Assembly: GCA_038252255.1 (NCBI GenBank)
Contig: JBBSAM010000018.1
Coordinates: forward strand, 35,357-99,356
Direction of reading: 5' to 3'
Source of the DNA: Chersky-806 sp038252255
GTDB lineage: Bacteria; Actinomycetota; Acidimicrobiia; IMCC26256; JAENVU01
Length of the DNA: 64,000 bases
In this document: positions 51,784-60,629 of the stretch, one piece after another
How positions within the stretch are numbered: position 1 is the stretch's first letter
How the letters are laid out: each line of letters begins with the position of its first letter
Made by a program: the position numbers and the translations under genes
Notes under the pieces: model-generated
What the model was told of the DNA's origin: nothing
The model's input: only the letters and a program-made list of their open reading frames with translations
Database searches by the model: none

Positions 51784-52227
51784 TCAGGCAGGCGCCTCGG
51801 GGATCAGCACGGTTCCCTGCGCGAGGCAGGCCAGCTTGCCGTCGTTCGTAACCTCTATCTGCACCACCGCCGTGCGCCGGCTCATCGCGACGATGGTCGC
51901 AACGGCTCGCAGCGTGCCGGTCCGCACCGCGGCAACGAGGTTGAGCTTGAACTCGGTCGTCGCCGCCCATTGACCGCGCTCGATGACGGGATAGAGCACG
52001 GCACCGAGCACGTGGTCCACGAGTCCGGCCACCACACCGCCGTGCGCGGAGCCGAAGGGGTTGAGGAGCTCCGGCCGGACGTCGAGCTCGGCGACCATGC
52101 GCGCGGGACCGACCTCCACCGTGCGGATCCCGAGATAGGCCGGCAAGCCGGTGAGGAGCTCGTCGGTCGAGGCCATCATCTCGGCCACCTTGGCGTCGTA
52201 CCGGCGAGGAGTGATCGGAGCGGTCAT
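51784..52227 (-). CDS. PaaI-family hotdog thioesterase
   Basis: The 147-residue single-hotdog protein has the family signature NPFGSAHGGVVAGLVDHVLG near 56-75, with the conserved HGG and catalytic Asp. PaaI-like enzymes hydrolyse acyl- or aryl-CoA esters. It converges with the VOC gene and diverges from the DUF2277 gene, with 53 bases between starts. Confidence 0.87.
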   Translation of the reverse strand: MTAPITPRRYDAKVAEMMASTDELLTGLPAYLGIRTVEVGPARMVAELDVRPELLNPFGSAHGGVVAGLVDHVLGAVLYPVIERGQWAATTEFKLNLVAAVRTGTLRAVATIVAMSRRTAVVQIEVTNDGKLACLAQGTVLIPEAPA

Positions 52228-52280
52228 CCGCCCATCGTTGCACCAAGCTCGAGCCCGCGACCTCGGCCTACAATTCGCCG

Positions 52281-52559
52281 ATGTGCCGAAACATCACCGA
52301 GCTCCGAGGCCTCGAACCTCCCGCCACTCGCGAAGAGATCGAAGCCGCATCCAGTCAGTTCGTGCGCAAGGTCACCGGCATCTCGCGTCCGAATCCCGCC
52401 CTCGCCGACGCCATGAGCACGGCGGCGCTCGAGATCGCGGCGATCACGGAGCGGCTGCTGTCCGGCCTGCCCGCCCGGCGCCAGCCTCCGAAGAGCGTTC
52501 CGCCGCTGCGGCGCCCCGAGATCCGCGAGCGTCTGGGCCTCAGCCCGTTCCCCGGCTAG
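52281..52559 (+). CDS. DUF2277 family protein
   Basis: The 92-residue protein begins MCRNITELRGLEPPATREEI, the hallmark of DUF2277, followed by a helical QFVRKVTGISRPN motif. The family is widespread in actinobacteria and other phyla; no function is established. Similarity to short DNA-binding or HTH-like helical proteins has been suggested by pattern only. Confidence 0.85.
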   Translation: MCRNITELRGLEPPATREEIEAASSQFVRKVTGISRPNPALADAMSTAALEIAAITERLLSGLPARRQPPKSVPPLRRPEIRERLGLSPFPG

Positions 52560-52861
52560 CTCCGGCCGCCACCGAGTCGCGGCGCGCGCGGGCCGCGCGG
52601 GCAATGCAGTGTTCGCATTCGCACCGCGACTGTTTCGGGAATAGGGCCGTTCTGCTCAGGTCGCTGCCAGGTCTGGCGACTACGTTCGGGGTACGCGCCG
52701 CCCCGAGCTCTTCTGAGCCGGAGGGTGGCGTTGCGCCTTGAGGTCCTGATCCCACCCTGCCCGGGAGCAGGGCCTCGGCGCGTCCGGACTCGGAAGCCTC
52801 CAGCGCCGGAACACCGGGTCGGCTCGCCGAACGGCCGATCTCGCTCTCGGTGCTCGTGCGG
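52560..52861. other. 302-bp intergenic stretch without recognised feature
   Basis: No gene, tRNA or strong hairpin is visible. Several short GC palindromes occur near 52580-52600. The stretch separates the DUF2277 gene from the end of the secreted repeat-protein gene on the other strand. Confidence 0.5.
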
Positions 52862-54331
52862 TCAGTACGTCGCGAGACCGCGGACGATGTCCCAGCCGGG
52901 CCAGTATCCGCTGCCGACAGGGCCTCGAGGTATCACGTTGCTGTTCGCGGTCCCGATGTTGAATCCGTGGAGGCCGCCGAACGCGTCGACGGTCAGCCCT
53001 CCGGTCACGTCGGCCAGCACCCCGACCCCGCGCGTCAGATCCCGCCCGCTCCACGAAGCGGCGAACTGTGCCGCTTCCGGCCGAGCGTGGCCGTTAACGC
53101 GGAACGAGTGCAGACCTCCGAGCCCGTCGGTGATGTACCCACCGGTGCCGTTGGGCAGAATGGTGACACCGCGCGCGATGTCCCAACCGGGCCAGTAGGG
53201 ACCGCCGCTCACCGTCGGCGCGACCCCGTTTCTTCCGAGCGCAAACGGGTGCATCCCGCCAAACGCGTCCAGCACTACGCCACCGCGTCCGTCGGGGGTC
53301 AGCGCGACACCGCGCGCTATATCCCAACCGGGCCAGTAGCCGCCGCCCCGCGCGTTCGCGGCTGATCCCGTCGTCGTGAACGCATGGAGCCCACCGAAGC
53401 CGTCGACGACCAGGCCGCGACCCTTCACGTGGTCGTAGGCCACGCCTCGGGCGATGTTCCAGTTGGGCCAATACGGACCACCATGAGCCGGCGGCGTCGG
53501 CCCGCTTCCTTCCCGGTACGGCCACAGACCGCCGTAGCCGTCCAGCACGTAGCCATGGGCTTGCACCGGACGCGTGGGCAAGGGGGGCGGGGGTGGGGGC
53601 GGCGGAGCTGGTGCTGCGTCGACGAACGGCGTGTAGGCCCCAGGACCGGGAGCGAAGTCGGAAGAGAAGTCAGCCGCCGATCCGGATGGGTTTCGGTCCA
53701 CACTGATGTAGAAGTTCACCCTCACGGGCCCGAACCCGCCCATGCAGCCCGGGTAGAACTTGACGGTGTAGCCGGCTGCCTCGCTCCAGGTCGCGCCGCC
53801 CGTGCAGAGGAGCGCCAGGTCGCTCGATCGGCGAATCTCTGCCTCGAGCGCGTGGTCACCAAACAAGCTTCGTTCGTAGAAGACGGCGAAGTCACTCAGG
53901 CCATCGCCGTTGACATCGATGTCGTGCAGTGCGTTCGTGATGCCCGGATACCAGATTGGGTCACGGTTGGGATCCGTCTGATACGCGGTCTTGAACGACA
54001 GCGTCAACGTGCCCGTGTCGTAGTAGATCGCGAACGCCCCGATATCGGATCGGGTGTCAAACGGATTCGAGTCCCCCAAAGCGTCAGCGCCCTGGTAGTT
54101 GCCGACCGCGTTCGCCTGGTGCAGCTCTCCGGATCCACCGAGCTGGTCGGCCGCAGCTCGCTTCCGATCGGCATCCCGCGCCGCAACAAGCGCGCGGGCG
54201 TGCGCGAGCCCGGGATCCCGCGGCACTGGCGCTGCCGGGACGCGAGCGGCGCCGAGCGCCGGCGTCCACACACAGCCGAAGACTGCAACGATGATGCACG
54301 CGCCAAAGATTGCGCGAAGCCTGCGTCGCAT
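52862..54331 (-). CDS. Secreted repeat protein (five copies of an approx. 46-residue GGLxxF repeat)
   Basis: The 489-residue protein has a signal peptide (about 1-28) and an N-terminal domain (about 55-235). A Pro-rich linker of eight prolines follows near 241-250, then five tandem repeats to the end. Each repeat contains DGxGGLHxF, a GGxYWPGWDIARGV block and a short turn; the fourth copy is degenerate (ASWSGRDLTRGV). The repeats resemble the exported GGxxxFG propeller-like repeats of Acidimicrobiia and other actinobacteria. Surface attachment or enzyme accessory roles are possible. Confidence 0.75.
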   Translation of the reverse strand: MRRRLRAIFGACIIVAVFGCVWTPALGAARVPAAPVPRDPGLAHARALVAARDADRKRAAADQLGGSGELHQANAVGNYQGADALGDSNPFDTRSDIGAFAIYYDTGTLTLSFKTAYQTDPNRDPIWYPGITNALHDIDVNGDGLSDFAVFYERSLFGDHALEAEIRRSSDLALLCTGGATWSEAAGYTVKFYPGCMGGFGPVRVNFYISVDRNPSGSAADFSSDFAPGPGAYTPFVDAAPAPPPPPPPPLPTRPVQAHGYVLDGYGGLWPYREGSGPTPPAHGGPYWPNWNIARGVAYDHVKGRGLVVDGFGGLHAFTTTGSAANARGGGYWPGWDIARGVALTPDGRGGVVLDAFGGMHPFALGRNGVAPTVSGGPYWPGWDIARGVTILPNGTGGYITDGLGGLHSFRVNGHARPEAAQFAASWSGRDLTRGVGVLADVTGGLTVDAFGGLHGFNIGTANSNVIPRGPVGSGYWPGWDIVRGLATY

Positions 54332-54443
54332 TTGTCCTGCCCCCAGCCGGCGGAACTTCCTTCGGCACCGTATTGCGCGCTCGTCACATGGGCAAGGACA
54401 CGACCGTTACGTCGGGTTCGTCCCTCGACATGCTCTGCGCGTT

Positions 54444-55580
54444 TTACGACTTGGGTGCGGCGGCGGCGATGCGGCGCCACAGCTCGGTGTCGAAGCCCGA
54501 GAGTGCATCGAAGCTGACGGTTCCGCCGTTCCCGCCGATGCGGGTGACGACGAGATCGAGTGAGCGGGAGACGTAGATCTTCTGGTCGTCCTTGCCGAGC
54601 GCCGCGACCACGTCCGCGGGCGCGGTCGGGATGAGCGGGCCGGGCCGGCGGACCGGCGGCCCGGGCAACACGTGCGTCGCCTTCCCGTTGAGCCACCAGA
54701 GGTACCCGTACGACGGGTTCAGATCCTGCGAGCTCGCGAGTGCGGCCGCAAGGTAGGCGCGATCGCGGAGCACGGCCCGGCCGTCCCACTCGCCGCCCCG
54801 CGCGACGAGGAGCCCTACCCGAGCCATGTCCGGCGCGGTCATGAGCAAGCCCTGGATGCGGCGACTATTCGGGTCGGTCGCGAACTGACCGACCCCGCGA
54901 CGCTCGCGCCATCTGCTCGCGGTCGATGCACCGATCGGATCGAACAGCTCTGCGCGCGTCACCGCGTCGATCGCCTTCCCGGTCACTGCTTCGATGAGTC
55001 GCGGCAGCTGTTGGTACGCGTTCGTGTTGTAGCGCCAGCGAGTGCCCGGCGCGGTCTCGAAGGTGAGCGCGTTCGTCAGGCCACTCGTCATCGTGAGCAG
55101 GTGGCGCACCGTGATCTCGGCCTCCTGCGCACGGGTGGCCCTGGACCAGCCCGGACCGAGGTACGTGACCACCGGTTCCGTCACGGAGATCTGTCCCGCC
55201 GCGGCCAGGTTGCCGACGAGCAGCGCGGTGACGCTCTTCTGGACCGACGCGATGTCACGCGCGAACCCGAGGTCGACTCCCCACGCTTGTTGCGCGATGA
55301 CGCGACCGCCGACCGCGACGACCATGGCCTGGCTCGATCGCTGACCGGCGAAGTCGAGCGCGGCCTGCAGGCGGGCCGGGTCCCAGCCGACGGATGCAGG
55401 CGCGACCGTCGCCCACCCGGCGGCCGGCGGGTAGGCCTGGGGGGCCGGCGTCCTGGTCGTGGTCGCGGTCCTTCCAGACCGGGTCCCGTCCGACCCGCCG
55501 CCGCAGGCGGAGAGCGCGACACCCGCTCCCGCGAGGCCCGCGAGGCCGAGGAAGCGCCGCCGGTCCACCGCCCGCATCAT
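54444..55580 (-). CDS. Class C beta-lactamase-family serine hydrolase, Tat lipoprotein
   Basis: The N-terminus (DRRRFLGLAGLAGAG and LSAC, Cys26) is a twin-arginine lipoprotein signal. The penicillin-binding fold has the nucleophile motif SVQK (112-115) and the Tyr motif YNTN near 183. The late K[ST]G-type box is less clear (GGNGGTVSF near 352). Family members include esterases, D-aminopeptidases and carboxypeptidases, so antibiotic resistance is not implied. It is the full usual length at 378 residues. Confidence 0.85.
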   Translation of the reverse strand: MMRAVDRRRFLGLAGLAGAGVALSACGGGSDGTRSGRTATTTRTPAPQAYPPAAGWATVAPASVGWDPARLQAALDFAGQRSSQAMVVAVGGRVIAQQAWGVDLGFARDIASVQKSVTALLVGNLAAAGQISVTEPVVTYLGPGWSRATRAQEAEITVRHLLTMTSGLTNALTFETAPGTRWRYNTNAYQQLPRLIEAVTGKAIDAVTRAELFDPIGASTASRWRERRGVGQFATDPNSRRIQGLLMTAPDMARVGLLVARGGEWDGRAVLRDRAYLAAALASSQDLNPSYGYLWWLNGKATHVLPGPPVRRPGPLIPTAPADVVAALGKDDQKIYVSRSLDLVVTRIGGNGGTVSFDALSGFDTELWRRIAAAAPKS

Positions 55581-55696
55581 GCTGCGAGTGTGCCCCGGAG
55601 ATGTGGTGAGACCGTGATCACCGGGTCAGGGAAGTGCGGGCTCCACGCCGCGGTAATCCCACGTCGGCCCCCGGCGGGCCCCGTACCGTGGTTCCG

Positions 55697-56146
55697 ATGA
55701 GCTCGTTCTCGACCCGGTGGTCAGTGCTCCGGACGCACGACGTGGAGCCCGCCGATCTCGACGAGGACGGCCTCGTCGCGGACGCGGCGCTTCGCCGGTG
55801 GATCGAGGAGGCACGCTCGGCCTACCTCGACCAGTGCTCGAAGTTGCAGGCCGGCAGATCCGACTCCGGTATCGAGCTCCGCTGCCGGGACCGCGAGATC
55901 CCGCCCGGCGCTGCACTGGGCCGGCCGGCGAAGGTCGTCGTGAGCGCGAGCGCGACCGAGGTGTTCCGGACATCGTTCGTGATCTCGGTTCGGCTGCGCG
56001 CTGCCGGCGGCGGGTCCGACGAGCTGATCAACGCTGCGTGCACGGTCGAGCTCGGCGACGCGACGACCGGCTCCCTGCGCGAGCTCGACCCCGAGATCCG
56101 TGACGAGCTCATCGCGCTGGAGCACTCGGCCCGGCACTTCAACTGA
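55697..56146 (+). CDS. Hotdog-fold protein, acyl-CoA thioesterase-like
   Basis: The 149-residue protein begins FSTRWSVLRTHDVEPADLDEDG, a pattern seen at the start of 4-hydroxybenzoyl-CoA thioesterase-like hotdog domains, where an Asp in this region is catalytic. The central helix DAALRRWIEEARSAYL (about 31-46) and later strands fit the fold. The ATG at 55697 is chosen because an upstream extension is not conserved-looking. It is divergent from the serine hydrolase gene. Confidence 0.7.
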   Translation: MSSFSTRWSVLRTHDVEPADLDEDGLVADAALRRWIEEARSAYLDQCSKLQAGRSDSGIELRCRDREIPPGAALGRPAKVVVSASATEVFRTSFVISVRLRAAGGGSDELINAACTVELGDATTGSLRELDPEIRDELIALEHSARHFN

Positions 56147-56249
56147 GTCGGGCACTACCGAGGTTGCGGTGGACCAGTCCGTTGCGAGCCGGGCTGCTGG
56201 CTCGCGCGCGTCAGGAGATCGAACTGAGGTGTCCCGAGGCCGGGTTCGT

Positions 56250-56930
56250 TCAGCGTCCGGGCTCCCCGGTGCGCCCCGCACCCCCGGCGCCGGAACCGGA
56301 ACCGGCGAGGAGCGTGACCACCTCGTCGTCGGGAGTCTGCGCAAAGTCCCCGTACCACTCACCGATCGAGCGGAGGCGCGACGGGGCGTGCAGGACGACG
56401 ACATCGTCCGCGTCGTCCGCCACCAGGCGCACCGAATCGGGCGACGCCACCGGGACCGCGAGGACCACGTGCGTCGCACCCTGCGCGCGGACCGTCTGCA
56501 TCGCGGCTCGGGCGGTACCGCCGGTGGCAAGACCGTCGTCGACGACGATCACCGTTCGGCCGGCCAACGGGATCCGGCGCCGATCACGACGGAACTGTCG
56601 CGCTCGCCGATCGATCTCCGCGCGCTCACGCTCCTCGACCGCGGCGAGCTCGCGGTCCGTCACGCCTGCCGCATCCAGCACGCGGCGGTTCAGGACGCGC
56701 GTGCCGCCCTCTCCGATCGCGCCCATGCCCAGCTCGGGCTGGGCCGGGAGCCCGAGCTTGCGCACGATGACCACGTCCAGCGGCGCATGCAGTGCCTGCG
56801 CGACTTCGAACGCAACCGGAACCCCGCCGCGAGGCAATCCGACGACGACGGGTCGGTCCAGCTGCATGGCGTCGAGCCGGGCGGCGAGCTGGCGGCCGGC
56901 GTCCCGACGATCGCGGAAGTACGTGGTCAT
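56250..56930 (-). CDS. Phosphoribosyltransferase-domain protein
   Basis: The 226-residue protein has the type I PRTase core: the PRPP loop VIVVDDGLATGGTARAAM near 126-143 and an N-terminal VVVGLPRGGVPVAFEVA near 28-44. This subgroup, often annotated as a putative PRTase with erythromycin-esterase or dienelactone hydrolase neighbours, has no proven substrate. It starts 6 bases after the sigma gene stop on the same strand, so the two may be co-transcribed. The C-terminus is a Gly-rich tail. Confidence 0.85.
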   Translation of the reverse strand: MTTYFRDRRDAGRQLAARLDAMQLDRPVVVGLPRGGVPVAFEVAQALHAPLDVVIVRKLGLPAQPELGMGAIGEGGTRVLNRRVLDAAGVTDRELAAVEERERAEIDRRARQFRRDRRRIPLAGRTVIVVDDGLATGGTARAAMQTVRAQGATHVVLAVPVASPDSVRLVADDADDVVVLHAPSRLRSIGEWYGDFAQTPDDEVVTLLAGSGSGAGGAGRTGEPGR

Positions 56931-56936
56931 TGCGCG

Positions 56937-57515
56937 TTACCCGGTCTCCGTGCGGTAGGTCTCGTGCATCGCCACCCGCAGTCGCGAGAGCCCGGAGCGG
57001 ATGCGGCTCTTCACCGTTCCCTCCGGTTCCCCGAGCAGCTCGGCCACCTCGCGGTACGGATGGCCGCCGAAATACGCGAGCTCCACCGCGACGCGCTCGG
57101 GCTCGGGCAGGGTCGCCACCGCGTCGCGGATCTGGTCCGCCGCCGACCGATCCATCACTTCGCGCTCGAGGTCGTACCGAGGCTCGACTCTCGTCTGCGC
57201 CTCGCGCTCCTCACGGCGGCGGCGTGCGGCCTCCGAGCGCACGAGATCGAGGGCCCGGCCGTGCGTGTGCGCGAGCAGGTACGAACGCAGCGAGCCCCGG
57301 CTCGGCTCGTACCGATCCGCTTGACGCCAGAGCCGGACGAAGACCTCCTGCACCACTTCCTCGGCCAGGCCGGGCTCGCGCGCGAGCCGTCGAGCGAGCG
57401 CGCGACTGGCGTCCGCGTACCGGTTGTAGACCTCCGCCAGTGCGGCTTCGTCCGATCGACCGATCGCGTCGACCAGCTCGGCGTCCGAGACGTCTCGTAG
57501 CGTGGCGATGCTCAG
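56937..57515 (-). CDS. ECF-type sigma factor with apparent non-ATG/GTG/TTG start
   Basis: Region 2 is clear only if translation begins upstream of the first canonical start: EAALAEVYNRYADASRALAR then LAEEVVQEVFVRLW, and region 4 follows (LPEPERVAVELAYFGGHPYREVA, then the helix-turn-helix). The first in-frame GTG (57356) would remove most of helix 2.1. Between the in-frame TGA at 57549-57551 and that GTG, the only plausible starts are CTG (57515, giving LSIATLRDVSDAEL) or ATC (57509). No good Shine-Dalgarno precedes either. The frame is the same as the upstream DUF1295 gene. Confidence 0.75.
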   Translation of the reverse strand: MSIATLRDVSDAELVDAIGRSDEAALAEVYNRYADASRALARRLAREPGLAEEVVQEVFVRLWRQADRYEPSRGSLRSYLLAHTHGRALDLVRSEAARRRREEREAQTRVEPRYDLEREVMDRSAADQIRDAVATLPEPERVAVELAYFGGHPYREVAELLGEPEGTVKSRIRSGLSRLRVAMHETYRTETG

Positions 57516-57548
57516 AGTGTCGCGCCGTTGGTGCAGGCGCGCCCGGGC

Positions 57549-58328
57549 TCAGCTCGCTCGGGGCGCTCGCGGGATGAACGGACTCGTCCGGGCCACGTAC
57601 TCCGTGTACCCCGGTCTGCGCTTGGCCATCGACCGCTCCAGCATGGGTACTCCGGAGACCCGGCGCAGCAACACGGTCATCACGACGGCGCCGATGATGC
57701 CGATCGCGCCGAGCCCGCTCTCGGCGGCGACGAGCGCGATGCCCCACCACACACACGCGTCGCCGAAGTAGTTGGGATGCCGGGTGTAGTGCCAGAGCCC
57801 GCGATCCATCACCTGACCCGCGTTTGCCGGGTCGGCCTTGAAGGCCGCGAGCTGAGCATCACCGATCGTCTCGAACGCGAAGCCGACCGCCCAGACCAAC
57901 ACGCCGAGCACCGCGAGGAGCCCGAGTCCGGGGCTGTCGGGCACCTGTCCGAGCTGGACGGGCAACGAGACGACCCACATCAGGAGACCCTGCAGCGCGA
58001 ACACGGTGACGAGGCTGATGATCGGGAACCGTGGTCCCCAGTGCTTGCGCATGGCGCGGTAGCGGTAGTCCTCGGGCTCGCCGCGCTTGCGCCAGGCCAG
58101 GTGCGCGCTGAGGCGAAGCCCCCAAGCGGTGACCATCGCTACGAGGAGCCAGCTGCGCGCCGCGTTGCCGTCGGCCATCGCGTGCACGACCCACGCCACC
58201 ACTACGAAGCCGAGTGGCCACACAGGGTCGACGATCGACGCGTCGCGCAGTACCAGGCTGACGAGCCACGTGACGACCATCACGAGAGCGACCGCGCCGG
58301 CGGCGGCCAACATCACGTCACCCGTCAC
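57549..58328 (-). CDS. DUF1295 family membrane protein (steroid 5-alpha-reductase/ICMT-like)
   Basis: The 259-residue protein has six or seven predicted helices and the family signature in its C-terminal part: GLWHYTRHPNYFGDACVWWG near 176-195 and the closing RRPGYTEYVARTSPFIP near 237-253. Known relatives are NADPH reductases of steroid-like lipids or isoprenylcysteine methyltransferases. Its ATG overlaps the stop of the PlsC-like gene by 4 bases (58325-58328), so it is coupled to lipid acylation. Confidence 0.85.
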   Translation of the reverse strand: MTGDVMLAAAGAVALVMVVTWLVSLVLRDASIVDPVWPLGFVVVAWVVHAMADGNAARSWLLVAMVTAWGLRLSAHLAWRKRGEPEDYRYRAMRKHWGPRFPIISLVTVFALQGLLMWVVSLPVQLGQVPDSPGLGLLAVLGVLVWAVGFAFETIGDAQLAAFKADPANAGQVMDRGLWHYTRHPNYFGDACVWWGIALVAAESGLGAIGIIGAVVMTVLLRRVSGVPMLERSMAKRRPGYTEYVARTSPFIPRAPRAS

Positions 58329-59347
58329 GACACGTCGGCCTTCGCCGTCATGCTGCCGGTCGAGTCGCGCCGCCGCGTCTCGCTCTCGATCCAGCCGTCC
58401 ATCTCCAACCAGCGATCGTCCAACCAGGCCGGAAGGTCCTGCTCCGGGGGCAGCTCGGAGCGGGGGATCCGCTGCAGTCGCACGCGCACCGGCTCGCGCA
58501 ACGGGATCTGTCGCGCCGCCCCGGCGACCCGACCGAGCCCTTCGAGCCCCACGTGAGCCATGAGGACGACGTCTGCGTCGGGTGCGCCGCGCAAGAGCGC
58601 AATCGTTCCCTTCGCACGCGGAGGAGCGAGGTGCGATAGCACGGCCATGCGCGTGTAGCGCCCGGGGTCACGTTCGAGCAGCCTGCCCATCGTTCGCCAG
58701 CGTCGCGCACCGGTGACGACCCCGCCCTCGGGGTAGATGACGGCCGCGTCGAGGGGTCCCATGTCGCGTGCGAGCCGCTCGATGCCGTCGAGCTCGCGGG
58801 ATGAGTCGGGCGCGTCGCGATCCACGAAGCAATTGGGGACCCGATTGCCGACGATGTCGAGGCACGGGTCGAGCAAGAGCTCCCGCTTCATCACGTAGCG
58901 AGGCCGCATCGGCCCGGAGACCGCGAGCATCCAGGCCGGCAGCAGGGAGTCGGCGAGGCTGGCGTGCCGCCCACAGATCACGAGCGGGCCGCCGTCGAGC
59001 GCCTCGATACCGTCGACCTCGATGCGCAGCCCAGCCAGGACTCCCAGCCCGGCGACCAGCCTCCCGGCCCACCAGCCCTGCAAGCGGTAGTGCGCGTCCC
59101 GGCGCTGCGATCGGCCCGCGCACCAGAGCGCCGTCGACACCGTGACACCGAGCGTCTCCATCCACGCCCACCACAGCCCGAAGCTCAGCAACCGGGCGGC
59201 CGGCAGCCGCGTCCGGCCGCGCGCGACGTCGCATGCGAGCGCGAGCGGCACCCAGAGCGGCGCGCTCACCGTCAGAACGACGGCGATCAGGCCAACGCCC
59301 GGAACCGTCACGAGACGGCGGGCCGGCGATGTCGCGAGCTTGGACAC
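58325..59347 (-). CDS. PlsC-like lysophospholipid acyltransferase
   Basis: The 340-residue protein has N-terminal hydrophobic segments (about 13-35) and the acyltransferase HxxxxD motif in CGRHASLADSLLP near 125-137, then a substrate-binding YPEGG motif (VIYPEGGVVTG near 199). This matches 1-acylglycerol-3-phosphate acyltransferases, although the protein is longer than PlsC. The acceptor lipid is unknown. It heads an operon with the DUF1295 protein and possibly the ECF sigma factor. Confidence 0.85.
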   Translation of the reverse strand: MSKLATSPARRLVTVPGVGLIAVVLTVSAPLWVPLALACDVARGRTRLPAARLLSFGLWWAWMETLGVTVSTALWCAGRSQRRDAHYRLQGWWAGRLVAGLGVLAGLRIEVDGIEALDGGPLVICGRHASLADSLLPAWMLAVSGPMRPRYVMKRELLLDPCLDIVGNRVPNCFVDRDAPDSSRELDGIERLARDMGPLDAAVIYPEGGVVTGARRWRTMGRLLERDPGRYTRMAVLSHLAPPRAKGTIALLRGAPDADVVLMAHVGLEGLGRVAGAARQIPLREPVRVRLQRIPRSELPPEQDLPAWLDDRWLEMDGWIESETRRRDSTGSMTAKADVS

Positions 59348-59527
59348 GGGCTCGTGCTCCCTTTAGAGGGTCGCGAGTCCTACGGAGCTGCCGCAGCAGG
59401 CGGATGACGCGGGCGCGCCGGTGCGTTCCTCTCATCCAGGAGCGAGCCCGCTCCGTACCCTTCCTGCGTAGGCTCGTGCCGCGCATGGCCGGGACTGCGG
59501 GATGATCGCCAAAAGGACGCACTGACG

Positions 59528-60520
59528 ATGGGCTACACGCTTCCGCCGAACGCCTCCGGCATGCACGCCGTGCTCCTGGCGGCACTCATCGACGGTGACC
59601 TCGGCTTGGCGTACGACCTGTCGACCCGTCTGCTCGAGGACGGGGTGTCCTTCGAGGTGCTCGTCACCGACCTGATCGCACCGGTGCAGACAGAGGTGGG
59701 ACGGCGTTGGGCCGACGGTGATCTCACGGTCGCGGACGAACACGCCGCCACCGCTGCGACCGAGAGTCTCGTCGCACTGCTCACCGGAACGCTGGCGCTT
59801 CCCGAAGGCCCGACGGTCGTGATCGCGTGCCCCGATGGCGACACTCATTCGCTGCCGGGTCGCGTCGTGGCCGCCACTCTCACGGTGCGGGGCTTCCGCG
59901 CGATGTTCCTCGGCGCGTCGATGCCCGCCGCCGACCTCGGCGAGTACCTCGCACAACAACAGCCGATCGCGTTGGCGCTCAGCGTCTCGATCGCCTCGGC
60001 CCTCTTTCGCGCCACCGAGTCCGTCGCGGTCGCACATGCTCTGGGCCTTCCGGTGCTCGCCGGTGGACAGGCGCTCGCTCACCACCCGGCGCGGGCCCGA
60101 GCCCTGGGCGCGGACGACTGCGCGTCGGACGCAACCGAAGCGGCGGAGCTGCTCGATCGGTGGACGGTGCTGCCACCGGACGAGCTCGCGCCCGATGCCG
60201 CGGTGCTGCCAGAGTGTGTGACGATCGACCGCGTCGCCTCCCGACTCGTCGCCGGCGCGCTCGACGGATTGGTGGGCGCGGGCGCACCGTCGGCAACGCG
60301 CCTCGCTGAGGAGCTCCGGCGACTGCTCCAGGTGGTCCAGGGCGCGCTCGTGCTGGACGACCGGTCAGTGCTCGCCGAGCACGTCCGCGCGCTGCGCGCG
60401 GCGGACCGGGCTCACGGCCTCGCGCCCGAGCTGGTCGATGCGGCGATCGCCGCGCTGGCCGGCGCGATGGACGGGGAGCTCTCCGGCGCCCGCGCGCTGC
60501 TCGTCGAGCTGGGTTCCTGA
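59528..60520 (+). CDS. Cobalamin-binding protein with CarH-type Wx9EH motif
   Basis: The 330-residue protein has a helical B12-binding cap (about 12-90) carrying the Wx9EH motif (Trp61, Glu71, His72), the signature of adenosylcobalamin-dependent light sensors such as CarH. The Rossmann-type B12-binding domain follows with DTHSLPG near 105-111, where His107 is the lower cobalt ligand, and ends near 210. The last 110 residues are helical with no recognised output domain. There is no N-terminal MerR DNA-binding domain. It may act by protein contact. Confidence 0.85.
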   Translation: MGYTLPPNASGMHAVLLAALIDGDLGLAYDLSTRLLEDGVSFEVLVTDLIAPVQTEVGRRWADGDLTVADEHAATAATESLVALLTGTLALPEGPTVVIACPDGDTHSLPGRVVAATLTVRGFRAMFLGASMPAADLGEYLAQQQPIALALSVSIASALFRATESVAVAHALGLPVLAGGQALAHHPARARALGADDCASDATEAAELLDRWTVLPPDELAPDAAVLPECVTIDRVASRLVAGALDGLVGAGAPSATRLAEELRRLLQVVQGALVLDDRSVLAEHVRALRAADRAHGLAPELVDAAIAALAGAMDGELSGARALLVELGS

Positions 60521-60629
60521 TCCGAGGGGCCCTCGTCGCCACCGGGCGAAGGTAAAGAAGCGGCCAAATTCCCCACCGGAAGAACCAAAGCCGTGGAGCC
60601 GACCTCCGATTCAGCGCTAGACCCCCGTG

